Shown one piece after another: positions 1 through 8,421 of a stretch of 64,000 nt of DNA. Under the pieces are notes generated by a model, which was not told where the DNA came from, made no database searches, and saw nothing but the letters and a program-made list of their open reading frames with translations. The translations under genes were made by a program, and so were the position numbers. Source of the stretch: Vibrio splendidus (GTDB lineage Bacteria > Pseudomonadota > Gammaproteobacteria > Enterobacterales > Vibrionaceae); the NCBI RefSeq assembly GCF_003345295.1, contig NZ_CP031055.1:1674001-1738000 (forward strand), in the 5' to 3' direction. Position 1 is the stretch's first letter. Each line of letters begins with the position of its first letter.

Positions 1-415
1 CAAGGTTTAACTCTATTTCATAATCAACTCTAGGCTTAGAACTGTTTATGGTAAGATTTTTGTTATGTATTTTATGATTTGAATTGAGATCCGGAAGGTA
101 AGCCCATCCATGCTGTTGCAAAAGGCCATGAGAATCAAATACTTTCCCAAAAAGAACTGACAATGCAATGCAGAAGTTCTCTCCAATTTGGCTATAGTTA
201 GGAATTACAATAGTGTCCTTTTTGTACTCCGGAGTTTCGACTGTCACCTCGATGTACTGCTTGTAAGTCCTTTCATCTTTTCTCGCCGACTTCACACCCA
301 AATTTTCATTAACAACGACAGCTCTAAAAACATCATTTTCGTAATGACCAATAAAGTGAGACGGAGTTGAGATCAAAAGCTTTGTAATGTCTTTTCGGGG
401 CATCGGAAGTGCCAT
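1..415 (-). CDS. Partial integron-cassette gene, unknown function
   Basis: An open frame of at least 138 codons begins at the ATG whose complement lies at 413-415 and runs off the left end of the window without a stop. It begins MALPMPRKDITK. I do not recognise the family. No signal peptide or membrane segment is visible in the part present. It lies on the same strand as the four following cassette genes, and its start sits about 15 bases inside the cassette boundary at 430, the usual spacing for a cassette gene, so it is read as the gene of the next cassette. Function cannot be inferred. Confidence 0.7.
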   Translation of the reverse strand, partial: MALPMPRKDITKLLISTPSHFIGHYENDVFRAVVVNENLGVKSARKDERTYKQYIEVTVETPEYKKDTIVIPNYSQIGENFCIALSVLFGKVFDSHGLLQQHGWAYLPDLNSNHKIHNKNLTINSSKPRVDYEIELNL

Positions 416-429
416 ATTTATTCCTTAGT

Positions 430-549
430 TATAACGCCCAGCTAAGTAGCTGACAACGCTACCACTACACTTAAATTTACCACTTAAATCACTGAAACCA
501 AACGGAGTTTAAAATGCCAAGCGTTGACAGTCTGCTTAAATGCTTGTAG
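430..549 (-). repeat. attC site (VCR-like), cassette of the 554-1108 gene
   Basis: On the plus strand it begins TAACGCCC..GCTGACAACGC and ends AAGCGTTGACAGTC..TTAAATGCTTGTA. These are the paired inner and outer core sites of a Vibrio VCR read in reverse. It is almost the same sequence as the site at 2838-2957, as expected of a chromosomal superintegron array. Confidence 0.88.
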
Positions 550-553
550 CTGC

Positions 554-1108
554 CTACCGAAAGCTAAATGGCCCTAATCTCACAATTGACGTCGTCAAAG
601 TCACTGGGTTGTAGTCTATTTCTAACCCCATAAACGAGAACGAGAGTGACTGGATAGTACCTTCATTTATCCCTGCCCCCTCTGAGTGTGTTAGATCTAA
701 ATCTTGGATTTGATCTTCAACTGGAGTACCCGCGCACCGAATAAACAACTTTATTTCTTGAGAAGGATTCAATCTTGCCGACTCGATACTCAACTCATTT
801 TCGTTGTGTATCACTGTCATAGAAGTAGGAGATACCTCGAAATTTTCAATTGGTGCAGTTGTTTTCAGTCGCAGGATAATATTGTCCGTACCTTTATTAC
901 CACGACTTGTAACCGTAATAGCTACTGGAGAATGAGGCATATCAGAGATGAATGATTCAGGCACACCAAAATCTGAAAGTTGCGATACCTCATAAGTTAA
1001 TTTTGCGACCTTACGTGTACTGAAGTGTGTATACATAGCCCAAAGTAGTGCTAGCGCAGCCACTACTGCGGAGCCAATTGAGACCATTGTTGCAGTATCC
1101 AATTCCAA
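554..1108 (-). CDS. Cassette protein with one N-terminal membrane helix, unknown function
   Basis: 184 residues. Residues 8-26 form one hydrophobic segment (VSIGSAVVAALALLWAMY) followed by positive residues, so the protein is probably anchored in the inner membrane with the soluble C-terminal part in the cytoplasm. The rest (about 45-184) looks beta-rich with alternating hydrophobics and no motif I recognise. The stop lies just before the attC at 430-549 and the start just inside the next cassette boundary, so the gene fills one integron cassette. It probably depends on transcription through the array or a weak promoter of its own. No function is proposed. Confidence 0.75.
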   Translation of the reverse strand: MELDTATMVSIGSAVVAALALLWAMYTHFSTRKVAKLTYEVSQLSDFGVPESFISDMPHSPVAITVTSRGNKGTDNIILRLKTTAPIENFEVSPTSMTVIHNENELSIESARLNPSQEIKLFIRCAGTPVEDQIQDLDLTHSEGAGINEGTIQSLSFSFMGLEIDYNPVTLTTSIVRLGPFSFR

Positions 1109-1212
1109 GAACTATCTCCAAATAAACAGCTAAGTAAAAACAAGGGCATTCTAAAGTATAAGTTGCATATATGTCACTTCATGAATATATGTAAGACTTC
1201 CCGTTGGGGCAG

Positions 1213-1306
1213 CTAACGCCGCGTTAAGGTGTGAGCGGCGCTTGCCTATACTTTGAGCGAAGCGAAAACGGCAAGCGTTGCGAATCACTCTTAAATGCTT
1301 GTTAGG
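1213..1306 (-). repeat. attC site, cassette of the DUF2806 gene
   Basis: The plus strand reads TAACGCCGCGTTAAGG..GTGAGCGGCG at one end and GGCAAGCGTTGCGAATCACTC..ATGCTTGTTAG at the other. The two ends are imperfect inverted repeats, as in attC folded on one strand. It shares its terminal segments with the site at 2181-2304. The stop codon of the 1302-2165 gene overlaps the outer core site. Confidence 0.87.
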
Positions 1307-2165
1307 GTACTTTGATTGCTGATATATCTTCACTACCCCAGCCTTTTAAAACTTGTTCTTTGTAAATATTATTTTTCCTGCGATATATAATTTCAAAGAG
1401 CTCTCTTCCTGCGGCTGTCAGGTTACAATTTGAGAGTGAAAAGTATTTTTTATTTTCTGGCAAAGTCAGTTTGTATTTTTCATCGAAGTACTCTAATGAA
1501 AATGAACACAAGGGTATTCGATAACCATCCCATATGTTTATTTCAACTAATCCGCATGTTTGAAGAGTAACAAAATCACGAAACTCCAAAGCATCGATCC
1601 CCATAGAACCAATACCATCGTCATCTTTCTCTATTTGGGACAAGATCACCCATGATGACTCATGCTTCCACACATATTGGGCTAGATTTGAAAACAACTC
1701 CGCTTCATTTTTTTGCAGTGTTTTTAAAACTGATAATGTGCGAATAGAAAACGAGCCAGGTTCAGAGACTTCGCCAGCAAGAATCTTTGCCCATATCATT
1801 TGCATTGAGCTTCTACTAATATTCTGACAACTATCAAAAAAGTTTAGTAACCACTCTTCGTCTATCAGTTCTTCAGAAACTGAGTCTGGCAAGTTATCCA
1901 AAGACATTTCGATTATGGATTCAATGTTCTGCTGTCTAACAACTTCTTTATGGTTCAAGCGAGCTAAAGCTCTAGCTTCAATATCTGAAACCTCAACTCT
2001 AGCTTTTGCTTCTATAACCGATGCATCAGCATTTGCCTTTGCTATTTTTCGAATTTTCGTCGGTTCATATAATGTACCTATTGCACACTGAACAGATTCA
2101 ATCAATTTGGTCACTGGCTGAGACAACTCGCCAAGACTAATTGCTGATATTTCATTTTTTGTCAT
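1302..2165 (-). CDS. DUF2806-like cassette protein
   Basis: 287 residues. The N-terminal third (about 30-85) is charged and helical, rich in Ala, Lys and Glu. It is followed by the segment WLLNFFDSCQNIS..MIWAKILAGE.SEPGSFS.RTL (about 105-145), which I recall as the hallmark of DUF2806 proteins, frequent in integron cassettes and defence-like islands and of unknown role. No transmembrane helix or catalytic motif is evident. The stop codon falls inside the attC at 1213-1306, and the ATG is 15 bases from the neighbouring attC with a TCTCCT-complement ribosome site. Family assignment is from memory of the motif pattern and not a search. Confidence 0.75.
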   Translation of the reverse strand: MTKNEISAISLGELSQPVTKLIESVQCAIGTLYEPTKIRKIAKANADASVIEAKARVEVSDIEARALARLNHKEVVRQQNIESIIEMSLDNLPDSVSEELIDEEWLLNFFDSCQNISRSSMQMIWAKILAGEVSEPGSFSIRTLSVLKTLQKNEAELFSNLAQYVWKHESSWVILSQIEKDDDGIGSMGIDALEFRDFVTLQTCGLVEINIWDGYRIPLCSFSLEYFDEKYKLTLPENKKYFSLSNCNLTAAGRELFEIIYRRKNNIYKEQVLKGWGSEDISAIKVP

Positions 2166-2180
2166 AAATTCTCCTGTGCC

Positions 2181-2304
2181 CTCACGCCCTGTTAAGGTGT
2201 GAGCAACGCAATACCGAAGCTCCCGAATACCACCTTAAACACAAAACGCAACGCATAGCAAAAATGCCAAGCGTTGCGAATCACTCTTAAACAGATTATT
2301 AGGG
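2181..2304 (-). repeat. attC site, cassette of the GIY-YIG-like gene
   Basis: The plus strand begins CACGCCCTGTTAAGGTGTGAG and ends AAGCGTTGCGAATCACTCTTAAACAG then TTATTAGGGC. It is a long, VCR-sized site whose ends match the site at 1213-1306. Confidence 0.86.
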
Positions 2305-2306
2305 CT

Positions 2307-2822
2307 CTAACCCGCGCTCAGAATAGGCCAACCATTATTTGCACGCCACATTTCTTCACCTAGTTTAAGCATAATTTTTTCGGATGCTTTTGAAGAGGTC
2401 TTTAACTCATTTTGTAGGTAGTAAAAGCTCCAATTATATTTATACAAACAACTATAGTTCGATAGGGCTAATGCTGCGGTACCTTTATGCCCAAACGTAT
2501 GCTCACGAGCTCGATCTTTGAGCTTCTTGGCCATACCTGAATAGACTGGCGTGATCCCTAATTTTGAAATAATGAGTGGTGAATCAAATAGAGATCGAGC
2601 TCTTTGACCTAAATTATAGTTCTTACACTTTTTAGTCTCATCAGCTTCATTTGCATATGTCTTGGGAGGAGCCGGAAGACCTTTAAGGATTTCTAACGGT
2701 GTATCAGTAGCTAAGAAATACCAACCAGGCTTATTTGGTATTTCAGCATGCCAATCAGATTTATCTAAATCAATCTTAGCTTCAGTAAAATCTGAACTAA
2801 TCAGATCCTGTAATTGTTTCAT
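2307..2822 (-). CDS. GIY-YIG-like cassette protein
   Basis: 171 residues from the chosen start. The frame is open further upstream, but that extension would lie inside the attC at 2838-2957. The ATG at 2820-2822 is preceded by GAGGC and follows the cassette boundary, so it is preferred. The sequence holds GWYFLATDTP near the N-terminus and later PVYSGMAKKLKDRAREHTFG, reminiscent of the two halves of a GIY-YIG nuclease fold (a first strand with a GxY motif, then a YIG-like strand followed by an R-x3-H helix). The motifs are degenerate, so nuclease activity is a guess. It fills one integron cassette. Confidence 0.62.
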   Translation of the reverse strand: MKQLQDLISSDFTEAKIDLDKSDWHAEIPNKPGWYFLATDTPLEILKGLPAPPKTYANEADETKKCKNYNLGQRARSLFDSPLIISKLGITPVYSGMAKKLKDRAREHTFGHKGTAALALSNYSCLYKYNWSFYYLQNELKTSSKASEKIMLKLGEEMWRANNGWPILSAG

Positions 2823-2837
2823 ATTTGCCTCTGAGCC

Positions 2838-2957
2838 CTGACGCCCAATTAAGTAGCTGACAACGCTACCAATACACTTAAATTTGCCACCGAAATCACT
2901 TAGGCTCAACCAAGTTGAAAATGCCAAGCGTTGACAGTCTGCTTAAATTACTTGTTA
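2838..2957 (-). repeat. attC site (VCR-like), cassette of the DUF5677-like gene
   Basis: Plus-strand ends are GACGCCCAATTAAGTAGCTG and AAGCGTTGACAGTCTGCTTAAA followed by CTTGTTATGT. It is nearly the same as the site at 430-549, differing mainly in the loop. Confidence 0.88.
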
Positions 2958-3611
2958 TGTGTTGGCTGCGCGCGATGCTAGCTGGTCATTGTATAGATTC
3001 ACTGCATAGTCTGTAGCTTTCGAGACAAAATGATATCCCGCCATCGCCACCACTTGATATTGTGGACTATCGCTTTCAATACCGAATACTTTTAGTGCCG
3101 AGGGGTGAATAAGCTTTGAACTTAATTTATAGAAAAAATCATAGTCCTCTAGATAATCATGCTCATTAGCTAAATTCCGCATATTAAAAGGGCGAGTTAT
3201 GACGTTTTCAAAAGGAAGAGTAGTCGTCTCTTCCTGAAAAACACTTAAAGCGCCTTCTGGTATGGTATAACCCACCGCTTTACACTTTTTCACAAATGCA
3301 GCGTTTAGATCGTCTCTGTCACCTGCTAACTGAGCATAAAACCTTTTTAATGAACCTTCATTTGAGTTGACTTCAAGCAGGATTAAGTACAATTCAAAAA
3401 TGTTTCTGCTTGCGAGTGTTACTACCGAGTTATTATTTCGATTTCGAAGCCACAGATCGACTTCATTATTAATAGCCTTGAAAAGGTGAATATTTAGCAA
3501 AGACTCTTTAGTCAGAGACTCCACTTCCCCCATCGAGCCTTCTATATGCGTAAGATCCCTATGGCACTCTTCAAGCATACCAACAATTTTTTTCTTTCCG
3601 TTCAAACTCAT
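2955..3611 (-). CDS. DUF5677-like cassette protein
   Basis: 218 residues from the ATG at 3609-3611. A GTG at 3653 would extend it by 14 residues but lies at the attC edge. The protein is helical and soluble. The segment FFYKLSSKLIHPSALKVFG (about 165-185) resembles the xLSxxvHPSA motif of DUF5677 proteins, and an upstream stretch LASRNIFELYLILLEV fits the R-x-x-x-E/FEL helix of that family. These proteins are predicted HEPN-like and their role is unknown. The stop overlaps the outer attC core at 2955. The family call rests on the motif only. Confidence 0.62.
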   Translation of the reverse strand: MSLNGKKKIVGMLEECHRDLTHIEGSMGEVESLTKESLLNIHLFKAINNEVDLWLRNRNNNSVVTLASRNIFELYLILLEVNSNEGSLKRFYAQLAGDRDDLNAAFVKKCKAVGYTIPEGALSVFQEETTTLPFENVITRPFNMRNLANEHDYLEDYDFFYKLSSKLIHPSALKVFGIESDSPQYQVVAMAGYHFVSKATDYAVNLYNDQLASRAANT

Positions 3612-3652
3612 ACACCACTTTATCAAATATATCGAGATATCCCGAACCAACA

Positions 3653-3741
3653 CATAACGCCTTGCTAAGCGGATAAAAATGGTTGGTTAAAATCGCGAAG
3701 CGATAACCGATTTTTTTTATTCCGTTTAAGCAACTTGTTAG
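3653..3741 (-). repeat. attC site of a shorter type, first visible cassette
   Basis: The plus strand begins ATAACGCCTTGCTAAGCGG and ends CCGTTTAAGCAACTTGTTAG. Between them is an internal inverted repeat, ATGGTTGGTTAAAATCGC and GCGATAACCGATT. It is shorter and of a different sequence type from the other four sites, so this cassette probably came from another source array. Confidence 0.82.
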
Positions 3742-3743
3742 TA

Positions 3744-4274
3744 TTAAATGTGCACAGCGACCAAATAATTAAGATGCATTTTTTCCTTGTCGTAAGGAAT
3801 ATCGTATTCAGTAAATATAGTTTTGAATTGACTAATTACTCCGTGTATAAAATAGAACAATTCAACTTCTTCATTGCTAGGTAAAACTATCATGGCACTA
3901 TTTTTTTTCTGTTCAGTACCTGGTATTTTATTGAAGTCGCCATCTAAGTCTACGTATTCTTCTTGTGCAGAAGCCACATTTGACACACTCCGAACACCAT
4001 CACTTAAACGAAAGTGTTTAGATGTGTTTGCTATATCTCGACAATACTCTAGATATTCACTCTGATTGCATCTGATATGAAAAGCGTTTTTACCTGCACC
4101 ATCTAGATTTAGGAAATCAATACACCAATCTCTTATCGAATGGCCTGTTACAACAAAATTAAAAAGGTGATCAAATTTACATTCGACGCTTTCTGCTATA
4201 TGACACTTTCGCCCATCTCTTAATAATTTATACAACATGTCGCGTGGTTCAGAAAATCCATGCAAGATACTCAT
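3744..4274 (-). CDS. Cassette protein, unknown function (CRDIANTSKH motif)
   Basis: 176 residues beginning MSILHGFSEPRDM. The segment YLEYCRDIANTSKHFRL (about 88-104) is a pattern I have seen in small cassette-borne and phage-borne proteins with a helical fold, but I cannot name a family. No signal or membrane segment is visible. A ribosome site AAGGAT precedes the ATG. Its attC lies immediately downstream at 3653-3741, and upstream lies the GTTAGTA-type core at 4286-4292 that marks the edge of the array. It is the outermost cassette visible on this side. Confidence 0.68.
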   Translation of the reverse strand: MSILHGFSEPRDMLYKLLRDGRKCHIAESVECKFDHLFNFVVTGHSIRDWCIDFLNLDGAGKNAFHIRCNQSEYLEYCRDIANTSKHFRLSDGVRSVSNVASAQEEYVDLDGDFNKIPGTEQKKNSAMIVLPSNEEVELFYFIHGVISQFKTIFTEYDIPYDKEKMHLNYLVAVHI

Positions 4275-4300
4275 ATTTATCCTTTAATACTAACAGCTAT

Positions 4301-4464
4301 TAGACAGAGAAATTCTGTATTTAAATGCAGAGTTTTTCTGTCTAGTTTCTTATGTAGCTTATCTTAAGCGACTTACTTTATTCATAACAACAATTTATCG
4401 TTCTTAGTTTGTGATTGAACAAGAAAATGTAGATTTTTTCTGTCTAACAAGATCAAATGTAGAA
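4301..4464. repeat. 44-bp palindrome and related 22-bp repeats at the cassette-array edge
   Basis: Bases 4301-4344 form an almost perfect palindrome centred on TTTAAA. Its arms are TAGACAGAGAAATTCTG and the complement of AGAGTTTTTCTGTCTA. A third copy of the arm, AAATGTAGATTTTTTCTG then TCTA, lies at 4425-4445, and a fragment (AAATGTAGAA) lies at 4455-4464. They start about 10 bases outside the last cassette core site. They could be binding sites or ends of an element, and I cannot identify them. Confidence 0.75.
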
Positions 4465-4889
4465 AAGTTGAGTTCTGTACTTAGTGGTATTGTTAAAACA
4501 AGTTTACTATTGACAATAAAGACAGTATTTCCACTTCCAAAAATCTGGTTATGTACTAATTTATAATTAAGATTAAATCAGAAAAATATCGAGGTTAACT
4601 TAGATAAAGTTATTCTATAAATTCAAACAAACCGGATTTTAATAACCCCCTACCCTTCATATGTTTACGATAAATAATAAAATTGGATTTTATAAAAACA
4701 ATTTGATCAATAAGAACCTTTGTAAACTTTGAATTACATACTCTAAAAATAAATCTCCCTGATAAACTTGTCATAGTTCCAAATGCTCTTCCAATCTTGA
4801 TTCGCAACACATGGCATTAGCGTGTTGCATATAGACTTCCTATAAAGCCGTTGGGAAGAAGGAGTTTATATTAAAATCAGGAACGAAAA
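4465..4889. other. AT-rich intergenic stretch before hapA
   Basis: No convincing gene is present. A 66-codon minus-strand frame at 4610-4810 has no ribosome site and looks random. The stretch probably holds the hapA promoter and leader. No integrase gene is present although the array edge lies just to the left. Confidence 0.6.
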
Positions 4890-6713
4890 ATGAACCAACA
4901 ACGTCAACTAAGCTGGAAAATAGCAGCTATTCTAGGTACATCTTTTGGCTTTAATGCACACGCTGCAGAAATGGTCAGAGTCGATAACGATACACTGCTA
5001 CAACAAAGCCTCGTCGCGCAGTCGAAGAGTGTTGCTCCACTAGAATTAGGTTTTTCTGAAGTTAAACGGGTGGTATTGCCCAATGGAAAAACGAAGGTCC
5101 GCTACCAACAAACTCACTTAGGTTTACCCGTCTTTGATACTTCGGTCGTGGCCACTCTCTCCAAGAACCAACCCACTCAGGTGTTCGGCTCCATGGCACA
5201 GGGGATCAGTGGAGACCTATCCAGCATCGCGCCAAAACTGAATCGAGAACAAGCGATTGAAGCTGCGATATCCTCTCATCGCACGTTTACCGTCGGCAAA
5301 AAGTCGATTGAAAATAAAAACGCGAAACTGATGGTGAGATTGGATGAGAACCAAGTCGCCCAAGTGGTGTATCTGGTCGATTTCTTTATCGCGTCCTCTA
5401 TGCCAGAGCGCCCTTTCTACTTTATTGATGCCACGACTGGCGATGTGCTCCAAAAATGGAATGGGCTAAACCACGCTAAAGCATTAGGTACAGGCCCAGG
5501 TGGCAACCTCAAAACCACTCGATATGAATATGGTAGTGACTTCCCTAGCTTTCCCATCGACAAAACAGGCACAACTTGTACGTTAGAAAATGAATCAGTT
5601 AAGACAGTCGATTTGAGGAACGGAACGTCCGGCAGCGCAGCCTACAGCTACAACTGTGCCGACGGAACCAACTACACCGATCATAAATACATTAACGGGG
5701 CATACTCGCCTCTTAACGATGCGCACTACTTTGGTAATGTCGTATTCGATATGTACAAAGAGTGGATGAATACGTCGCCGTTAACTTTCCAGCTGACGAT
5801 GCGAGTTCATTACAGCACGGATTATGAAAATGCCTTCTGGAATGGTACATCAATGACTTTTGGAGATGGCAAAAATACCTTTTACCCATTAGTCGATATC
5901 AACGTAAGCGCGCACGAAGTCAGCCACGGGTTCACCGAGCAAAACTCCGGTCTTGTGTACAGAAATATGTCAGGCGGTATGAATGAAGCCTTCTCAGACA
6001 TTGCGGGCGAAGCGGCTGAATACTACTTGCGTGGCAATGTGGATTGGGTGGTCGGTAGCGATATATTCAAGTCTGAAGGTGGTTTGCGTTACTTTGATCA
6101 ACCTTCAAAAGATGGTCGCTCGATTGATCATGTCTCTCAATACTACGATGGTTTGAACGTTCACTTATCTAGCGGTGTTTACAACCGCGCCTTTTACCTT
6201 TTAGCGAACAAATCGGGTTGGAATGTACGTAAGGGCTTTGAAATATTCACAGTCGCAAACCAACTGTATTGGACGGCAAATAGTACCTTTGATGCCGGTG
6301 CTTGTGGCGTAGCGAAAGCCGCAGCAGACATGGGTTATGTGGTTGCTGATGTTGAAGATGCTTTTAATACAGTAGGCGTTAATGCAAGTTGTGGTGTGAC
6401 GCCTCCAACTGGCAATGTATTAACGAAAGGCACACCGATTGCGAACCTAAGCGGGAATCAATCTTCGGAAAGCTTCTACACGTTCACTGTTGATTCTGCA
6501 TCAAGCGTGACGGTTTCAATGTCTGGCGGTTCAGGCGATGCAGACCTTTATGTGAAATCAGGAAGCAAGCCAACCACATCAAGTTACGACTGTCGCCCTT
6601 ATCGTGCTGGAAACAATGAGCAGTGCAGTGTGAGCGCTCAGCCGGGTGTAACCTATCATGTGTTACTGCGCGGATACTCGAACTACTCAGGGCTAACATT
6701 ACGTTTAGATTGA
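4890..6713 (+). CDS. hapA: Secreted M4 zinc metalloprotease (hemagglutinin/protease, vibriolysin type)
   Basis: 607 residues, the length of V. cholerae HapA, with near-identical stretches throughout. Order: signal peptide (about 1-25), FTP/PepSY propeptide (about 26-195), M4 catalytic domain, then a C-terminal PPC domain (about 515-607) containing GDADLYVKSGSKPTTSS. The zinc and catalytic residues are visible as HEVSH with His342, Glu343 and His346, and Glu366 in NEAFSDIAGE, with the M4 spacing of 24 between the first His and the third ligand. The later NVHLSSGVYNRAFY segment carries the second catalytic His. It degrades host and environmental proteins after type II secretion and autoprocessing. 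The ATG follows AGGAACGAAAA. It stands alone, followed by a terminator. Confidence 0.95.
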   Translation: MNQQRQLSWKIAAILGTSFGFNAHAAEMVRVDNDTLLQQSLVAQSKSVAPLELGFSEVKRVVLPNGKTKVRYQQTHLGLPVFDTSVVATLSKNQPTQVFGSMAQGISGDLSSIAPKLNREQAIEAAISSHRTFTVGKKSIENKNAKLMVRLDENQVAQVVYLVDFFIASSMPERPFYFIDATTGDVLQKWNGLNHAKALGTGPGGNLKTTRYEYGSDFPSFPIDKTGTTCTLENESVKTVDLRNGTSGSAAYSYNCADGTNYTDHKYINGAYSPLNDAHYFGNVVFDMYKEWMNTSPLTFQLTMRVHYSTDYENAFWNGTSMTFGDGKNTFYPLVDINVSAHEVSHGFTEQNSGLVYRNMSGGMNEAFSDIAGEAAEYYLRGNVDWVVGSDIFKSEGGLRYFDQPSKDGRSIDHVSQYYDGLNVHLSSGVYNRAFYLLANKSGWNVRKGFEIFTVANQLYWTANSTFDAGACGVAKAAADMGYVVADVEDAFNTVGVNASCGVTPPTGNVLTKGTPIANLSGNQSSESFYTFTVDSASSVTVSMSGGSGDADLYVKSGSKPTTSSYDCRPYRAGNNEQCSVSAQPGVTYHVLLRGYSNYSGLTLRLD

Positions 6714-6776
6714 GTTAGAGCGAGCCTCTTAAACAAGTTATAAAACGAAGAACTAGCGGTTAACCGCGAAATAAAA

Positions 6777-6803
6777 ACCTACTCACTTTGAGTAGGTTTT
6801 TTC
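6777..6803 (+). terminator. Rho-independent terminator of hapA
   Basis: The stem AACCTACTC / GAGTAGGTT is followed by TTTTTT, 63 bases past the hapA stop. Confidence 0.85.
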
Positions 6804-7038
6804 GTGAAACACCAGTGTAGTTAATAATATTGTAAATTATTTACTGATACGTTTATTAATTTATAAATATCAAGGTTACTTAGGCATTGTTTTATAAAAA
6901 CAGTTTAAATTGAGATCCTGTGCTGCACAACGAAACAAAAATAACTGACTAACTTTTAAACACATTCACGTTACTGATAGGTTAATTCTTATAGGGCAAA
7001 TGCTCTATTAATGATAAAAATTAAAATAAGGATTATTT

Positions 7039-8259
7039 ATGAGACCATCTATTTCTATCAGTATGGTGCTTGCAACGACAGTGGTTGGCTTCCAGTCTTT
7101 TGCGCAAAATATTGAGACAACTGATTCATTAGGTATTGCAGAAAGTAGCGCAGCGCAAAAGCAATCTTTGGCTTTACAAATCAGCGAGCGTTATTCCGAT
7201 CTTGAGCTTTCCCTAAAGGCTCAAATCTCAGAAAAGAACTTATCCGCGCCTGTCGATAAATTGAGCTCTACTCAGCCCTACTCTGCATTTTCAAGCAGGA
7301 TGCAGAAAGCGGACCTTGGTTATCGCAAAATGAAAGGGATCAACGAATTCAGCGACTCTGTGTTAGAAATTCGCATGGCTGATGAAGCGATGATTGAAGC
7401 CTGGAAAAACGGCGAAAGCCCATTATTTGCGTTTGAACCATCAGGTGATGATTCGAATTGGCAATACATTGAAGCGTATGACGTGTACGGACAGGTTCAT
7501 GAACTCGATGTGTACCAAATGCCAGACGTCCCAGTATTTGTCGTCGATAGCAACGGTGCTGAAGAGCTCAAAGCAGGCTTAATGGCAATGCAGGCTGAAA
7601 TGCAGAAACTGGGTACAACAACGCAAATTAATTCAGGCTCCAAAAACACAAGCAGCAACAGTGAAAGCCGTAGCACTAAGACACAAACATTTATTGGTAA
7701 GGCTACGCGCTCCATGGCTATGTCAGAACCTGAGCCGTTGAATACCACTCAGTTAAAAAAGATTCGTTTGGCTGTAGACCAAGAACCGTGGATCTCTGGA
7801 AAAGCTGAAATCTATGCCATTGTGACAGGGGTAGATTCAAGCCGCTTAGAGCCTCAAATAGATCTAGTAGAAATGCCTTATCTGGATTATGACAAACAGA
7901 CGTACTACCCAAATCAAACCGTCATTTTCTGGCCTCGCTACCGTTGGGGCGCTGCAGATATGATCTTAATGGAGCACGATGATGGAACAGACTATAAAGC
8001 GCTAGCAAAACTCTTAGTTCAAGCCGCAGAAGAGATACTGAAGATGATTCCTGATCCAGAAGTTCAGGGTTACGCGATCATCCCTCAGATCACAGGCAAG
8101 ATTATCGATGTGATTCCTGATGGTGTATTAGTGAATGATGATGACTTTGTGGACGTGTACTACACCTTAATGCAAAACACCTCTTATGTTGATCACCCAG
8201 GTGCCGGCGGAAATGCAGTAGCTTCGTTCGCCCCGGTGACTATCTCTCCTACAGAGTAG
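7039..8259 (+). CDS. Exported DUF3103-like protein, unknown function
   Basis: 406 residues with a signal peptide (about 1-22, ending QSFAQ) and a ribosome site AAGGATTATTT. The mature protein has a helical N-terminal third, then a conserved-looking block AYDVYGQVHELDVYQMPDVPVFVVDSNG (about 150-178) that I associate with the DUF3103 family of Vibrio and Shewanella. Next comes a low-complexity Ser/Thr/Lys linker (about 198-225) and a C-terminal domain with many aromatic and acidic residues, IFWPRYRWGAADMILMEHDDG. It is probably periplasmic or secreted. No catalytic motif is recognised. It stands alone, in the same direction as hapA and convergent with the Dabb gene. Confidence 0.75.
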   Translation: MRPSISISMVLATTVVGFQSFAQNIETTDSLGIAESSAAQKQSLALQISERYSDLELSLKAQISEKNLSAPVDKLSSTQPYSAFSSRMQKADLGYRKMKGINEFSDSVLEIRMADEAMIEAWKNGESPLFAFEPSGDDSNWQYIEAYDVYGQVHELDVYQMPDVPVFVVDSNGAEELKAGLMAMQAEMQKLGTTTQINSGSKNTSSNSESRSTKTQTFIGKATRSMAMSEPEPLNTTQLKKIRLAVDQEPWISGKAEIYAIVTGVDSSRLEPQIDLVEMPYLDYDKQTYYPNQTVIFWPRYRWGAADMILMEHDDGTDYKALAKLLVQAAEEILKMIPDPEVQGYAIIPQITGKIIDVIPDGVLVNDDDFVDVYYTLMQNTSYVDHPGAGGNAVASFAPVTISPTE

Positions 8260-8339
8260 TTGGTACTTTCTTGATTAGGGCTTTCTCGGTTAGGGCTCTG
8301 CCACACAAGCCCTAACGCTTCGTTATTCGAGATGACTCA

Positions 8340-8384
8340 GCGTATATACCTCGTGTAAATAAACTTTAGGTATATACGCTTTTA
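8340..8384 (+). terminator. Terminator hairpin between convergent genes
   Basis: Perfect 12-bp arms GCGTATATACCT and AGGTATATACGC are followed by TTTTAT. A second hairpin, GTTAGGGC / GCCCTAAC, lies just upstream at 8289-8316. Confidence 0.75.
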
Positions 8385-8421
8385 TCGCTTTAGGCTTTAG
8401 GGAGCATGCAGAGAGGACCAA

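Noticed and set aside
2822..2927. Longer start for the GIY-YIG-like cassette gene
   Set aside because: The extension lies inside an attC site, and the ATG at 2822 has the ribosome site.
4610..4810. 66-codon minus-strand frame before hapA
   Set aside because: No ribosome site, AT-driven composition and no protein character.
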